Below, piece by piece: positions 12,640 through 24,421 of a stretch of 64,000 bases of DNA. Below the pieces are notes generated by a model that saw only the letters and a list, made by a program, of their open reading frames with translations, was not told the DNA's origin and ran no database searches. How positions within the stretch are numbered: position 1 is the stretch's first letter; each line of letters opens with the position of its first letter. Source of the DNA: Acanthochlamys bracteata (Eukaryota; Streptophyta; Magnoliopsida; Pandanales; Velloziaceae); assembly GCA_019914995.1 (NCBI GenBank), contig CM034143.1:560501-624500 (forward strand). Reading direction: 5' to 3'. The position numbers and the translations under genes were made by a program.

Positions 12640-13320
12640 AATATCGAACCTTCCGCATTGTCTTTCAAGATAAATGTTTTATATCAATTGCCTTCTGCAT
12701 AGTAAGAAGTTCCCGTCTGTTGGTGAAGCTGCATATATTCGTAAGCTCAAGCAAAAATCTTTTTAGGCATCAGTTTCCTGTCGACATAGATGTAAGTATA
12801 GGCGGGCCGGGCTGGCCCGTCAAATTATGCTTAGATCAAGTGAATACATCGGGTCGGTCTGACTTAGTTCTGTTTTAGTAAACGGGCCAGACTATTCCGG
12901 CCCTATTTTATTTTGTATAGTCTGATATGACTATTTATTTAATTTATTTTTTATTTTATATAATAATAAAAAAATAAAAAATAAATATTTTTTATGTAAA
13001 AATATTTATATTAAAAATTGATCCGGTCAATGGTCAATATTGATTATATCAACAGTTAATATTGATCGGTCAATATCAATAGTATTCGAGCGGACGGGCC
13101 GACAAGATCAGTCCGATACATGTCGATACCTCTAACTTTCAGTAGCTCTAAAATGTTACATCTATGTTTCATATGGTGTTTGTGTTACTATACTTTCGTT
13201 CTGTTGATATATAGAGCTTCATGCTGTGATGAAGTTGAACCAAATAAAATTTTCTCGAACCTCTTTGTTCTGAGTTTTGCAAGTTATCTCAGAAGACCAC
13301 TAGTGAGGGCAAGATAACTT
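12640..13320 (+). pseudogene. Decayed F-box/FBD gene fragment, split by an insertion
   Basis: About 12690-12745 (TTCTGCATAGTAAGAAGTTC...) aligns with the end of exon 2 of the intact F-box gene (TTTGCATTATAAGAAGCTCT, 16961-16980). Sequence 13121-13310 (GATACCTCTAACTTTCAGTA; TGTTACTATACTTTCGTTCT) aligns with that gene's intron 2 and the start of exon 3 (17085-17110, 17415-17560). Stops and indels abolish the frame. The fragment keeps the same order and strand as the intact gene, so it is most simply a local duplicate. A 334-bp element (12787-13120) now separates the two halves. Confidence 0.7.
12787..13120. mobile_element. hAT-like non-autonomous insert inside the F-box relic
   Basis: The insert is bounded by TGTCGACA (12779-12786) and TGTCGATA (13121-13128), a 7-of-8 match as expected of an aged hAT target duplication. 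On both sides the sequence resumes similarity to the intact F-box gene, which independently places the ends. The interior is rich in GGCC, GGTC and GATCGGTC motifs and has no long frame. The terminal inverted repeats are weak, so class is inferred mainly from the 8-bp duplication. Confidence 0.6.
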
Positions 13321-13642
13321 GGATTGCTCGCTACATAACCTTCAAAAATATAACGTTGAACGAATGGATTTAGAGGAATGAATAAAGAACTAAACTGTTT
13401 GGAATTCGTCGATCATTGCAAATTTGGGTGCGTTTTAGTTCGGAGTTGTTTGGCATTGCGTTTCCATCAAACAACTTTTGAACATTTTTTTATAAATTTT
13501 TTACAAAATTTATTTAAAAATTTAAAAAATATATAAAAATTTTACATAATAAGATTTTAATATTATTTTTAAAATAAAAAATATAACTTATTTTTCAAAA
13601 TTAGATAAATATTTTATTTTAAAAAATATTTTTTGAAAAATA

Positions 13643-13684
13643 CCCCCAAATATCTTTTAGTGTACATTAAAAGATATTTGGGAG
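13643..13684. repeat. Near-perfect 42-bp palindrome
   Basis: CCCCCAAATATCTTTTA is followed, after a short GTGTAC core, by its inverse ending AAAAGATATTTGGGAG. It probably marks two similar AT-rich elements joined head to head, since CAAATATC/GATATTTGGG-type ends recur about 220 bp to either side (GCAAATTTGGGTGCG near 13423; CTCCCAAACATCACG near 13890). It is also able to form a hairpin. Confidence 0.65.
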
Positions 13685-14358
13685 TTTTTCTTTCCCAACT
13701 TTTTATTTTGCGTTTTCTAATAAAGTTTTTAGAATATTCTATAGAATTTTAAAAAAAATTTTAAAAGTAAAAAAAAATTCTACGTCATAAAATCTTTTTA
13801 TTAGTTATTTTTATTTTTTTAAAAATAAAAAAAATCATTTTTTAAAAATTCCCAAAATACTTTTAAAAAAATTTTTGTTTTAATAAATACTCCCAAACAT
13901 CACGTAAAAAGCTGGCTTTTGAAGTGGACGTTCATGCAAAATGCTCAAAGCTTTTGATCTGCACCACCAAGATGTTCATCAAAAGCAAAAATAGGTTGTT
14001 CCTTGAGTGCACAATGATGGTTTATAACTTTCTTTACCTCGAGCAAGCAGTTGGGGAAGGGCAAATTTTTTTGCCCTTATTTTTGTTTTGGTTGTTTGTG
14101 TACATTAGTTAGTAATACTATTAAACCTATCTCTTTTAGGACCTAATTTAATTGTGTAAAAGTGAATGTTTAGAGTTCGATAAGAAGTAGAATACAGAAT
14201 AGTTAACTGAAAATATATGAAGAGGAGTTTCGAGTGGAGTATTGATAGAAGATGATTTCGGTATGAAAACAGAAATAGAATTTATAGAGATAATTAAAAC
14301 ATGTAAAATTATTCCGAGTTCAACACCTAGAGTGAAGTTCGAATAAAATTGATACGCA

Positions 14359-14607
14359 GGGTGCGCTTGAGATTGCTTATGAAATAAAATTTTTTTAAAT
14401 AAAAATATTTTTATCTTTTTTAAAAACTAAGTTCTATTTTTTTTACTTCCAAAAAACTTATAAAAATATGTAATAAAAAAATTTCATTACGTAAAATTTT
14501 TCTACACTATTTAAATTTTTAAATAAAATTTTTAAATATTTATAAAATATATATTAAAAAATATAAAATTAAAAAATAACGTTTGATATGTACTATCAAA
14601 CGCACTC
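14359..14607. mobile_element. Short AT-rich inverted-repeat element (GGGTGCG type)
   Basis: It starts GGGTGCGCTTGA and ends with the inverse TATCAAACGCACTC. The interior (ATGAAATAAAATTTTTTTAA ... TTTATAAAATATATATTAAA) is shared with the elements at 40380-40857 and 47902-48153, so this is a family and not a chance inverted repeat. No clear target duplication is seen. Confidence 0.6.
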
Positions 14608-15227
14608 TATGGTACGGTTGAATGCTACCGTTTGAAGTTTGTTAATATATTGTACATAAACAATCATTTTCACTCTCCTAAAATTTCTAAAAGTTTGCTT
14701 TTTCCTTTTTGTGCATATTTTAAAATGATCATAACTTTAATTTCTTCCGTCAGATTTAAAATTTTGAATAATTTATATATTTTATTTATATAAAAAATTT
14801 AAAATTTTATTTTCATATACAAAATTTTAATTTTAATTTTTTTATTTGTATATCTTTTAGTATAATTTTATTTTTTAATTTTAAACTAATTTTTAAAAGC
14901 TATTGAAATACAAATAAAATTTTTAAAAATTTTATTTTCTATATTTTATTATAATAAAATTCAGTTACAAATATTAAAAATATGATTCTTATAATGCAGT
15001 CTCAAAAAATCTCAAATGACACCTGATTAAAAACATTGGAAAAGTTAATTCATATATTCTGCCACGTGTGAGATACAGAGGAAGTTGGACAGATTCCTTA
15101 GTATATGAAACTCACTAGAGTTGTCCTTTGTTGGATGATATGCTAATAGTAATTTATCAATCTGAAGAACAAATTGTTGGAAAAAGAAAGAAAGAAAAGG
15201 TTTTTGAAATTCAGTCAGCAACATTTC

Positions 15228-15488
15228 GGGCGTGTTTATCTAGGGGGTGGAAGTGGAGTTTTGGGGGAAGTAGAGTTTTTAGGAAATAAATTTAAAAAAT
15301 AAAATAAAAAATAAAAAATATTTAATAAAAAATAAAATTTTATATTAATTATATATTTTTAGTAAGTTTTAAATTTGAATTTAAAAAAAAATTTTATTGA
15401 TAAAAAAATTTATTTTAATTTTCATAAATATTTATGTGAAATTTGAGTTTAAAGGAAGTGGAGTTTAGGGGTGTTGGTAAACACGCCC
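15228..15488. mobile_element. Short inverted-repeat element with TTC duplication (GGGCGTGTTTAYC type)
   Basis: The left end GGGCGTGTTTATC mirrors the right end GGTAAACACGCCC. Flanks are TTC on both sides (15225-15227, 15489-15491). The interior (TATTAATTATATATTTTTAG, TGGAGTTTAGG) matches the element at 40515-40749. Size, terminus and 3-bp duplication point to a PIF/Harbinger-derived MITE. It lies about 430 bp upstream of the F-box start codon, within its likely promoter. Confidence 0.8.
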
Positions 15489-15919
15489 TTCTTGGAATCA
15501 TCGATTATCAAGCTTATTAAAAGGATTTATAAATATTTGTAAGTATACATCTTCTTTCTTTTCCCTGTTTCTTGAATTTGTTTTACTCTTGATTCAAATC
15601 AGCTTAAGATTGCAACTGTGTTGTTTTCTTTTGGATCTTATTCAAAGTATTTGGTATGTATAGAAGATTACTGATCTATGAAACCCATCAAGATTTGTTT
15701 TGTAGTTCCTTGATTCATAAGCAGTTTGTTTTCAAGCGGTGATGATATGCTTTACAAGATATTCTGAAAGAATCTTGATTTGAAATTACTTGTCGATTAA
15801 AAAAATTTTCAAGTTTCTATATTGGCAACTTCTATCTATGAATGGGATTCCATTTTTTTATAGAACTTTTGTTTTTCTTTTGAATGATTCTAGCCAGCTA
15901 GTTTCTTCAAGGCTCAGAG

Positions 15920-17812
15920 ATGGAGAAGAGAAGTAAGGTCAGATCTTCTAACTGCGGAGAAGATCTGATCAGCAACCTCCCCAAAGAGATAATTGATTCT
16001 ATTTTATGCCGGTTGCCGTTAAAGGATGTTGTTAGAACAAGTCTTCTATCTCGTGATTGGCAATATAAGTGGACTACAATCCCAGACCTTGTTTTGGATG
16101 AACGCCTTGTGTGTTACCGAGTAAGGGATTGTGATCCCAACTGGGACCCTGACTATGTAGATTATCTTTTATTTGAAAGAGTTGTTGATAAAGTTCTCTC
16201 AGCCGATCCAGGTCCAATTCGGAAGTTCCATTTCCAGATATTTTGTGTCTATGATGATGTTGATAGATGGATGGATATTGCAGCAACAAGAGGAGTTAAA
16301 GAGCTAAAACTTGTATCAGGCAATAGTGGTTCTAAATACAAGATCCCATCTTGTATCTATTCATGTGATCTTACTTCTTTGGAGTTGGCCAAATCTTTAG
16401 TTAAGCCTCCGTTATGTTTTGAAGGGTTTCACAACCTAAGGACATTAAAGTTGAAGTATGTTGACATTTCTAAAGAAGATCTTGAGTTTTTGATATCTAA
16501 TAGTCCACTGCTTGAAAACTTGGAGCTGGAAAATAGTTTACCCTGCACCTCAATTGTAATCAGAGCTGCAAATCTTCTGAAATTGACAGTTGTAGATGGT
16601 TGCTTTACATGTTTTCTAGAAAGCAGTCCGCTTCTGATGACCGCATCTTTCTCTATGACAATCCCTTATGAACGTGACACAGGCAATAGGATTGAGGGCA
16701 AGTTGATCAAATTTCTTGGTTCTCTTTCTTGTGTTATAGAACTAAAGCTCTTGGGGAATACCTTAATGGTAAGCCAGAATCACAATTCTGATTCTTTTCA
16801 GAAGTTATTGCACATGACAATAAGGTTGTTTTATTTCTTCTCCTTTCTGTAGAATTTAGGTTCATGTGAACTTCCCTTGAGGCTACCTGTTGCTTACCAG
16901 ATAAAATATCTGACCGTCTACATTCATCCCTGTGATGGACGTGATTTACGTGCTGCCCTTTGCATTATAAGAAGCTCTCCTCTTTTGAAGAATCTACATA
17001 TAGTGGTAAAACTGTATACCAAAAATTTTTTTGGAGGTTTTCTTTCTGAAGTATCTCTAGATCTGTACTACTTTGCTTCATATAGATACCTCTAAATGTC
17101 AGTAGCAGAGTCTACAAGTTAATAGATGGACATGTTAGATTTAGACTTAAGCAGCTTGCTGCAGTTCATCTCTGATGATGCTAGAGACAAAAGTGTTGAA
17201 TGTGTTATTATTTAAAAAGAGACCTTTACTGGGCTTTACTAAATTGTCTAAGTAATTCTTTTTTTAATATTTATATCAATGAAAAGCAAATAAGTGATCT
17301 TTGTTCCTAAATGTCTATCAAATTCGTAGATGGCACTTGCCAATATTTCCTTAAAACTTCAGCAGGATGATTATATAATATACATGCATTACGTCTTTCC
17401 CTTAACATGGTCCTTATGTTACTACACTTTCCTTTGTTGATATGTAGAGCTTGGTCTTTGATAAGTCGAGCCAATTAGTTTTCATCTCCTGTAGATGATG
17501 CGGATGAGCTCTTTGTTATGAACTTTGCAGGCTCACTCCAACTCGCGTGCATCTAGAACACTTGTTGAGGATTCTTTGGAAGAGCAAGAATACTCCGATT
17601 GCTCTTTAACTGACCTTCAGAGTGTAACAGTGCATCAATTGCTTGGGGTGACTCAAGAATTAAAATTTTTGAGATTCGTCCTCGCAAATTCTCCTGCTCT
17701 TGAGCTAGTTTACATTAAACCCTCCGTTCCTGCGCAAACTCCTAGGATTCTCAAGCTTTTGCTCAGCTTCCCGAGATCTTCGCCAAAGGCAGAAATAGTT
17801 GTTCTAGAATGA
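15920..17812 (+). CDS. F-box/LRR/FBD protein (At1g13570-like)
   Basis: Three exons (15920-16768, 16853-17005, 17531-17812) give 427 residues. The F-box is at about residues 15-60 (DLISNLPKEIIDSILCRLPL; SLLSRDWQYKW). Leucine-rich repeats follow (LTSLELAKS; LRTLKLKYVDISKEDLEFL; SPLLENLELE). An FBD-type tail (LKFLRFVLANSPALELV ... KAEIVVLE) ends the protein. Such proteins act as the target-recognition subunit of SCF ubiquitin ligases; the target is unknown. I chose the donor ATG|GTAAGC at 16769 because it is strong and keeps phase 0. A second possible donor at 16825 would break the frame. This is the intact member of a local cluster: broken pieces of the same gene lie on both sides. Confidence 0.88.
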
Positions 17813-18378
17813 GCAACTGCTCTTATCTGATAAAAACCTGAATGCTCATGAACGCAGAATGATGATCTATATATTTCCAGCTTGTAGTTGGAAAATGGAG
17901 ATCGAGACATTTTCCTTTTTACTTAATTTATTTGGTTGTTCAAGCAGACCAGTTTGGATATTGTTTAAACTGTATGAACAAATGTTTCTTATTGTTAACA
18001 AACTGAAACTTTCTAATTTATGTTGGGTTGATGACCTTTTGGTGTACTGTGCACATTACTGCTATAATGTTTCCTGAGAAAAATTTTGTAAATTGTTGAA
18101 AGCATTCTTTCCTTTCTTATGAGAGTGAAAATTTTTTATGGCATGAAAATTTCCGCCTTCCTGAGCAAAAAGAAAAAATGAAACAAAAGAAAAAGAAAAG
18201 GTTGCCTTCGAGACTTTTATCTGGAAATGTTTATCAAATCCACACTAATGGTTCAGCTAATTCTTATGATAACTTCAGAAAGACAGTCTGATATATAGTA
18301 ATATGTCTTTGTCTCAGATGGTGCTTATATATGTAGATATATATATGTCACTTTGTCGGGTGGATGGGTTTCATGTTT

Positions 18379-18450
18379 GTTAAAAAAGATTTAGTCCAAC
18401 ATTATTTATCAATAGTTATGAAATAATATTCATAAATATTTTGGCTCACT
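18379..18450 (-). repeat. Reverse-oriented piece of the 25.5/25.9-kb repeat
   Basis: Read on the minus strand, it contains ATATTTATGAATATTATTTC and GTTGGACTAAATCTTTTTTA, matching the two direct repeats at 25519-25641 and 25932-26052. It is a short fragment of the same dispersed sequence. Confidence 0.5.
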
Positions 18451-18499
18451 TCGCCAACTGGTTTTGAGAAGAATTACAAGTTCGTCACAATAATTTTTC

Positions 18500-18790
18500 C
18501 TATGTTCCTGAGATTCTTAAGTGTTTAATTCGATTCCTAAGATCTTAACCAAAAGCTGAACTATTGGTTCCATAAGGAGTAGCTGTTCTACTGGTTGACC
18601 TGAGGAACAAGATCTTGATCACCCGAACAATGATCCAGATTATCTCCAGCAATAGTTGAAATGGAAATTTAGACATGTACTTGCTTACGCACTTTTGTTC
18701 TTTTGTGTAAATAGAGTTGGTGTATTTATCTGGTATCGTTGTGAACATTGTTTGAGCTCTACGAACAAGTGGTCTTAACTCTTAAGAGTT
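18500..18790 (+). pseudogene. Decayed F-box 3' end, downstream duplicate
   Basis: The run CCTGAGATTCTTAAGTGTTT then CCTAAGATCTTAACCAAAAG aligns over about 65 bp with the last codons of the intact F-box gene (CCTAGGATTCTCAAGCTTTT; CCGAGATCTTCGCCAAAGGC, 17740-17800). The similarity continues into its 3' UTR (GAAATGGAAATTTAGACAT against AAAATGGAGATCGAGACAT). Translation gives an EILKCLIRFLRS-like stretch followed by stops. A tandem duplicate whose 5' part is lost is the simplest reading. Confidence 0.7.
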
Positions 18791-19160
18791 ATTTTGGTTA
18801 TTATTAGTGGTAGCTTTTGAATTCATGTTTGATTTCTGAAACTTTTTTCTTACTGTTCAATTGCTCTATTGATTCTTCGTTTTTGTTTCTGTCAGTTTGT
18901 CGCAATTGTGTTTGAATTATAAAAAGAATGGAATCTGTTTGCAAGTAATAATAAACACATCAGGAGCAACGACGAGTTTGAAACTGAATGCACATTTCAT
19001 AACTTCTAGCATTCTTCTTGTTGAAAGAAAATAAACTTGTAACGCTCTGTAAAAAGATACAACTTGATAAATTCTTTGCTTTTCTTTCTAAGAACAGAAA
19101 AGTATAGTTTGATTTTTCTGCTATAGCTCTTTTTCTCTTCCTGAAACTTTCAATAATGAC

Positions 19161-22100
19161 TCATTTCATTCCAGCTTCTTTCAGATAGCTGCTTCCATTC
19201 TGAAAGTTCCATTTATTCTGTAGGAGATCATAGAACAACTGAGGTCTTTTGTAGGTTTTCATCACAAGAGCCTGGAAAGGAAAAGAAACGAAGGAAATCA
19301 GCAATGCTATTTTTGTTGAGATTAAAGAAATCAGAATGCTGAAAAGTCTTTTTATGATATTTTGCGGTATTTATTTGAGCTAAATGTCGATGAACTGCTT
19401 CGCACCTGCATAGCACAAGCTAAGTGGAGCAAGGTTGCTTCTGACCATGGTCTGCCTATAAACTGAAGACCAATCGGCAAGCCTTCCTTATCATAACCAA
19501 CCTGCATTCAGAACAAAAAAGAAAGTTTCCATTTTTTTTTTCTGTTCCAATAATTTTTCTGCATTCCCAACAAATTCTAATAAAAATGGTACCTTTACTG
19601 TTACTGCAGGCAATCCAAGAAAGTTTCCTGCTATTGAGAACCTTACCAGAGCAGCTGAGATGAAATGAAGCTTTTCACTACTTGGACATTTACTTAGTTG
19701 ATGATTGCATAGAAATGAAAACTGTTATTTGTGTTTAAAAAGACAGGTACCTCCATTAATGTAGTCAAGTTCTCCGCTGCTCAAAGCATCGCTCTGTAAT
19801 GTGTACGCAGTTACACTGCAACACGAGAAGAAGTAAAAAGGCGAAAATTTTCAATATTAGCAGGTCTGCAGAAGTTGTTGGAGTAGCTAATGAAATTCGA
19901 AGAAACACAAGATGATCTTTCATAATACTACCCTGTGGTCGGTGTCACAATTACGTCTGCCATTTCAAAAATCCTGTTGTGAAACTGCATCTGTCTGTTT
20001 CTGAGAAACAAAAAGAATACAGCTTTGCCATTGTCAGAAGAACAAGCAGTTGTTTAAATTTCAACAAATTCATGAAGCTGATTCAAGAATGAAAAACTTA
20101 CCGAATCCTTTGAGCATTCAAATACTCGTTGCTGTGAAATGACCCATAGGCGCATAATGCAACCCTTGTATCCCATCCTAGCTCTCCGTAGTCCCTGAAA
20201 TTAATACGAAGTTCTCACAAATCATAAGGTTGACTATGAAGCACTAAAGGTGTGTTTGCTTTACCGTAAGTGATTCTGAAAGTGACTTTCTCTCTTCAAG
20301 ACTTCACTTCTGGATATTATTTTGTGTTTATTTATATATTTATTCACTTTCTAACAACTCACTTTCAAATAGGTAACCACGTCCTGGAAGAATAAGAATG
20401 GATGATGAATGACATACAAGTTTGACAGATGAACATCCAAGGAAGTTGTCAATTCAGATCCTATCGTTGTGTAATGAGCTAGGCGCATTTCTTCGATCTC
20501 AGGAACTGTCACCTCCACCACCTTCAAAGAACCAAAAGGTCTTCTCTTACATTGGTGTCTTGTTTAGAAAAGGGATACATGTTCTGAAACTTTACCTTCC
20601 ATCCGTAGCTTTTGTGCAGCATGTCAATGGCTAGTTCGCAGCATATTCTAATTTCATCCGTGCAGTCATTGAACCACTGTTTTAGATCATGGCATGCGAA
20701 TTCTGTCAGGACTCCGCTTCGAAGATTGAAGGACTGAAACTTGATATGTACTTACCTTGCCGTATTTTGCTAGCTTGACATTGGTGATGGATGTAGATGA
20801 TTTTAAGAGTGGAAGATTCAGTTCTGCCTGGTAGTTTACATTGATAGATCAGATTTAGTTAATAGTGAAAACAAAGAAATCCATTACCAGAGCCTTAAAC
20901 CTTCAGTAAAATCATAACTACGTTAGAGCCTTAGGCTCGTTTTGGTGGTTGCAGTGAAGTGAGTTCTTAAAAAGTGAGTTAATATTTTGTAATTGATTGT
21001 ATATGAAAGTGAGTCTGAAAGTAACTTTTTGTATTGGTTGTATTTGGAAGGAGCTTGGAAGTGAGTTTTTTGAAAAAAAAAAAAAAAAGAGTTTGGAAAG
21101 AATTGGTACCTGAGGTGAAGGTTGATCAAGTCGATTGTGGCTACAGATAGCAGCATAACTGAAAATTAATAGAACTTATGTCAAAAACTAAAATCAACAC
21201 AATCTCATAGAAAATGGAAATGATAATGATTGGCTACGTTGGAAAGCGACTTACACAATGAGTGCATCTTCGACGGTTCCAGCCAAAATTCCAGGCATCC
21301 CAAGGGTCCAGTTCAACGGAAGTACACTAGACAATTGAATTTGACATAACCATAGAATTCATGACCCGAAGTAAGCTGATATGTAAAGTTAAAAGTTATG
21401 CCAGAGTAACTGGTTACCCAGATCGAGAGACGCGACCAGTAGTTGGCTTCAGGCCAACAACACCACACAAGGCAGCAGGCATTCTTACAGATCCTATGAC
21501 GCATTAAACCATCCACAATAAGTTTGCTGCTTTACATACAAAATAAAAAGAAGTTTTGCCCGGTTTGTTAATATAGTATCAAAGCGGGCCGTTTGCAGTG
21601 GGATTTTCGGAGTGGAGCTCAATATTGCGTAAACGTGTATCTGGCTGTATATAAGGGTGTGTCAATGGAGGGCAACGGTTCACGCTGCGCGTGAGGGTTG
21701 GTGCGAGAATAGTCTCAAATTGTAATATGGTTGGTGTTATATAGATTGGACACTCTTATCTTAATAGCTAGCTTTTGGGTTGTAGATTCTGCTAAGTTTG
21801 TTAACAGGAACAAGTTCAGACAATTAACTGCCTTAGCTTGGTAAAAGTAAAGCATCAAATTGTAACTTGGAGTGAATAATAATATGGCCGCCATTGTAGA
21901 AAGCAAAGTGGACAGCAGAGCTGTAGCACTACTGACAGACACTGTGCAGCAGGACAATAATAGAAACTGTTCAAGAATTTTGCTGTACCTTCTAAATCCA
22001 CTTCAGCATGAGTTATAGAGAGTTCTCATTGCCAAGAAGGACCACTGCCTTCAAAGAGAAATCGTTGTAAACGATTTCATTGACAGTCCAGCTCAAGGAC

Positions 22101-24421
22101 CACTGAGAGAAGCTTTATATAAGGAAGCCTCTCCCCTCGAGCAAAGACATCGAAGCATTCATTGCTTTTAGTAACGTTTTTTGTGCCAGATTTGTGTTTC
22201 AAGACTCAGTAGGTATGCATAGCTGTCTAAATTTAAGGTAGCTGGAAGCAGTGTTTGGCATATATTTTTTTTGGTTGAATGTTGGGTTGTATTCTTCAAA
22301 GTAAATGGACTTACTTTGAAGTTGGCAGAAAAACTATTGCAGATATGTGTTTAAGTAAACTTTCCTACCTCCACCATCTACACCAAGTGCGACAGGGCAT
22401 AATCCAGCACATACTACAGCAGCAGATCCACTAGATGATCCTCCAGAAATTTTGTTTATGTTGTGAGGGTTCCTTGTAGCTCTGCAGTAAGTTTACCTTG
22501 TTGAATTAGTTAAAAAACCACTTCTTTATACTTTTCAATACAAAAAAAACAGAATATATAAGAAACTTACCCGTAATGAGGATTGATTCCGCTAGTGCCA
22601 GAACCAAGTTCATGCATGTTAGTCTTTCCAACAAGTATAGCACCACAAGATCTCAGTTGTTTGACACAGAACGCATCGTCATCGCAGCTTCTTACTTTAT
22701 GCAACCACCTTGTTCCTCCTAAGACAACCATCGCAAAAAAACCGCGTGAAACGATCGTTAAAGGTGCAAAAAGAACAGGCCTAACTAACTCAAGCAGCAG
22801 TTTTAATACCGGTAGTTGGATAGGGTAAGCAGTCAATCTCATCTTTAACGGCAATCAGTATACCGTCAAGGGCTGAAATAGGTGCACCTGCGATTACCAT
22901 TAGAAGTTAGAATCAATGTACATCAACTTTGCCTTTACATAAGTTCCGGAATAGACAATATGCAATAATGAGAATCAACTATCTAGTCTCCGGGTAGGTT
23001 CTTGGCAGTGTGCCTTTCTGTATCAGAAAAGCTCTTCCTACCAGTTCATGTGTTTTTAGGATTTCCACAAACTGGTTGTCAGATGTTGATTAGATCATAG
23101 TCTGGTAAGCAATGAGGGGAACGTTCAATAAGACCATATTAACTTTCTTGGCAAAAGTTTGGCATTATTTTTTTAAGTAATGCCCAGCCATGGAAGACAT
23201 GTATGTAACAGGTAGTTCAGAAGCTGTAACTAAACCTTAAAAAAAAACCAAAATCAGAAACTACAAACGAGAGAATTCGAAGTTATTCGGTTTGCATAAG
23301 AACCAGTTGATGAGTACCTCTCTGGTACCTCAGTGTTGATTCTGTAGCCTGTCGCAAGATATCATCCTCATTGTAGTTAATGAAGAATGCCATTTGTAAG
23401 TGGGGCTCCATGGATTCCTTCACTGCAGCTGTAAATCTTTGAGCTACCTGTAAATAGCTAAGTTTTTCAGTATAGTTTCTTAAATGAACACTGCTCCTCA
23501 GGATAGAACATTTCATGAAAATAGCAAGCAAAAAATTTTACAAAGCGACATTTAACATCTACTGATCAAACCCCGGCGATCACTGTTTTCTCATAAAAGA
23601 TTCATGGCGAAGGTATATACCGCGTATGGAGTTACTTCTCCAGAGGTATAAGCTCTTGAATAATCTTGTATAGTCCATCGATGGAAGCTACAATCTGAAC
23701 ATGTATTTAAAAACTTCGGAATGCATTCATCAACTGCCTTGCAAACCCGTTCTGCTGGGGTTAGATCAGGCTTCACAAGGCTAATAACTTCTTGCTCCAT
23801 GTTTTCTGTAAACATTTGAAAAAAAATGATTGATTCATCAATAGAGCCAGTAGAAACAAATAGCTATAGATGTTCTTGAACAGAAACAATCAAACCTTCT
23901 GAAGAAGAATGTGAGGAAGTGAATAGAGGTGGCTCCTGGATTTCTGCATTTGATACCAGCTGCAATACATTGAAAGAGCTGATCTCATGTTCATTCAAAA
24001 TACCAAGTCTCAAGATTTTGAATAACACAGAATTGAAACGAAGTAGTAAATGAAACTCTGAAGCACAATGCAATATCTATAACAACTAGAAGCTTACAAA
24101 GAAAGAAATTAGCATGCAGTACCTTATGAATGAGATTGTCTTTCTTAAGTATGTAAACAGCAATCGGTCCAAGAATCAATGACTCAAGAATCCAAACAAA
24201 AATCTTCACCAGAAGCCCGGCAACTCGCGGAGCTGCAATCAATCCGTAGAGAGAAAAAAAATCAAAAATTTTCAATCTCCAAAAACCGCTTTTATCATTT
24301 TACATGAAAAAAACAGAGAACCTTTCACAACTGGAGAAATGTAAAACTCATCACTGTTCGGCCCGAGATCAACCTCATCAACAGGCTTGTAAACTTTTCC
24401 AGCTGATCTAAAGATTCCCAT
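19161..24421 (-). CDS. FAAH: Fatty acid amide hydrolase (amidase signature family)
   Basis: Twenty exons encode 625 residues (AtFAAH is about 607). Exons in transcript order: 24421-24322, 24232-24123, 23959-23896, 23805-23621, 23447-23318, 22887-22810, 22718-22571, 22481-22369, 21493-21418, 21326-21255, 21158-21110, 20827-20756, 20676-20596, 20521-20418, 20194-20102, 20000-19932, 19815-19751, 19654-19593, 19501-19406, 19271-19161. A hydrophobic segment lies at residues about 38-63. The amidase core has Lys211 in IAVKDEID, Ser287 in GGSSSGSAA and Ser311 in DGGGSVRMP. They sit six residues beyond the Lys205/Ser281/Ser305 triad I recall for AtFAAH, so the enzyme looks active. It hydrolyses N-acylethanolamines and related acylamides to fatty acid plus amine at membranes, ending a plant lipid signal. 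All introns read GT-AG. Confidence 0.96.
20248..20385. mobile_element. Possible MITE in an amidase intron
   Basis: AGGTGTGTTTGCTTTACCGT at the left is loosely mirrored at the right by ...AGGTAACCACGTCCT, and both ends carry AAGTGA/TCACTTT motifs further in. Ends are diverged and no target duplication is clear. It sits between exons 14 and 15 and does not disturb splice sites. Confidence 0.35.

Larger units (their letters stand above)
10754..15919. other. Gene-free, transposon-rich spacer
   Basis: More than 5 kb with no intact gene. It is a patchwork of short AT-rich inverted-repeat elements, a decayed F-box copy, a hAT-like insert and a long palindrome, each listed separately. The last about 400 bp, after the element ending at 15488, should hold the promoter and leader of the F-box gene. 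Confidence 0.75.
17813..19160. other. Spacer with F-box 3' UTR, an F-box relic and amidase 3' UTR
   Basis: The two genes converge here. The first about 250 bp look like 3' UTR of the F-box gene. A decayed F-box tail lies at 18500-18790. The final about 200 bp before 19161 are probably 3' UTR of the amidase gene. Confidence 0.55.

Noticed and set aside
16825-16852. Alternative donor AAG|GTTG for F-box exon 1
   Set aside because: Using it puts exon 2 out of frame; the upstream ATG|GTAAGC site keeps phase 0 and is stronger.
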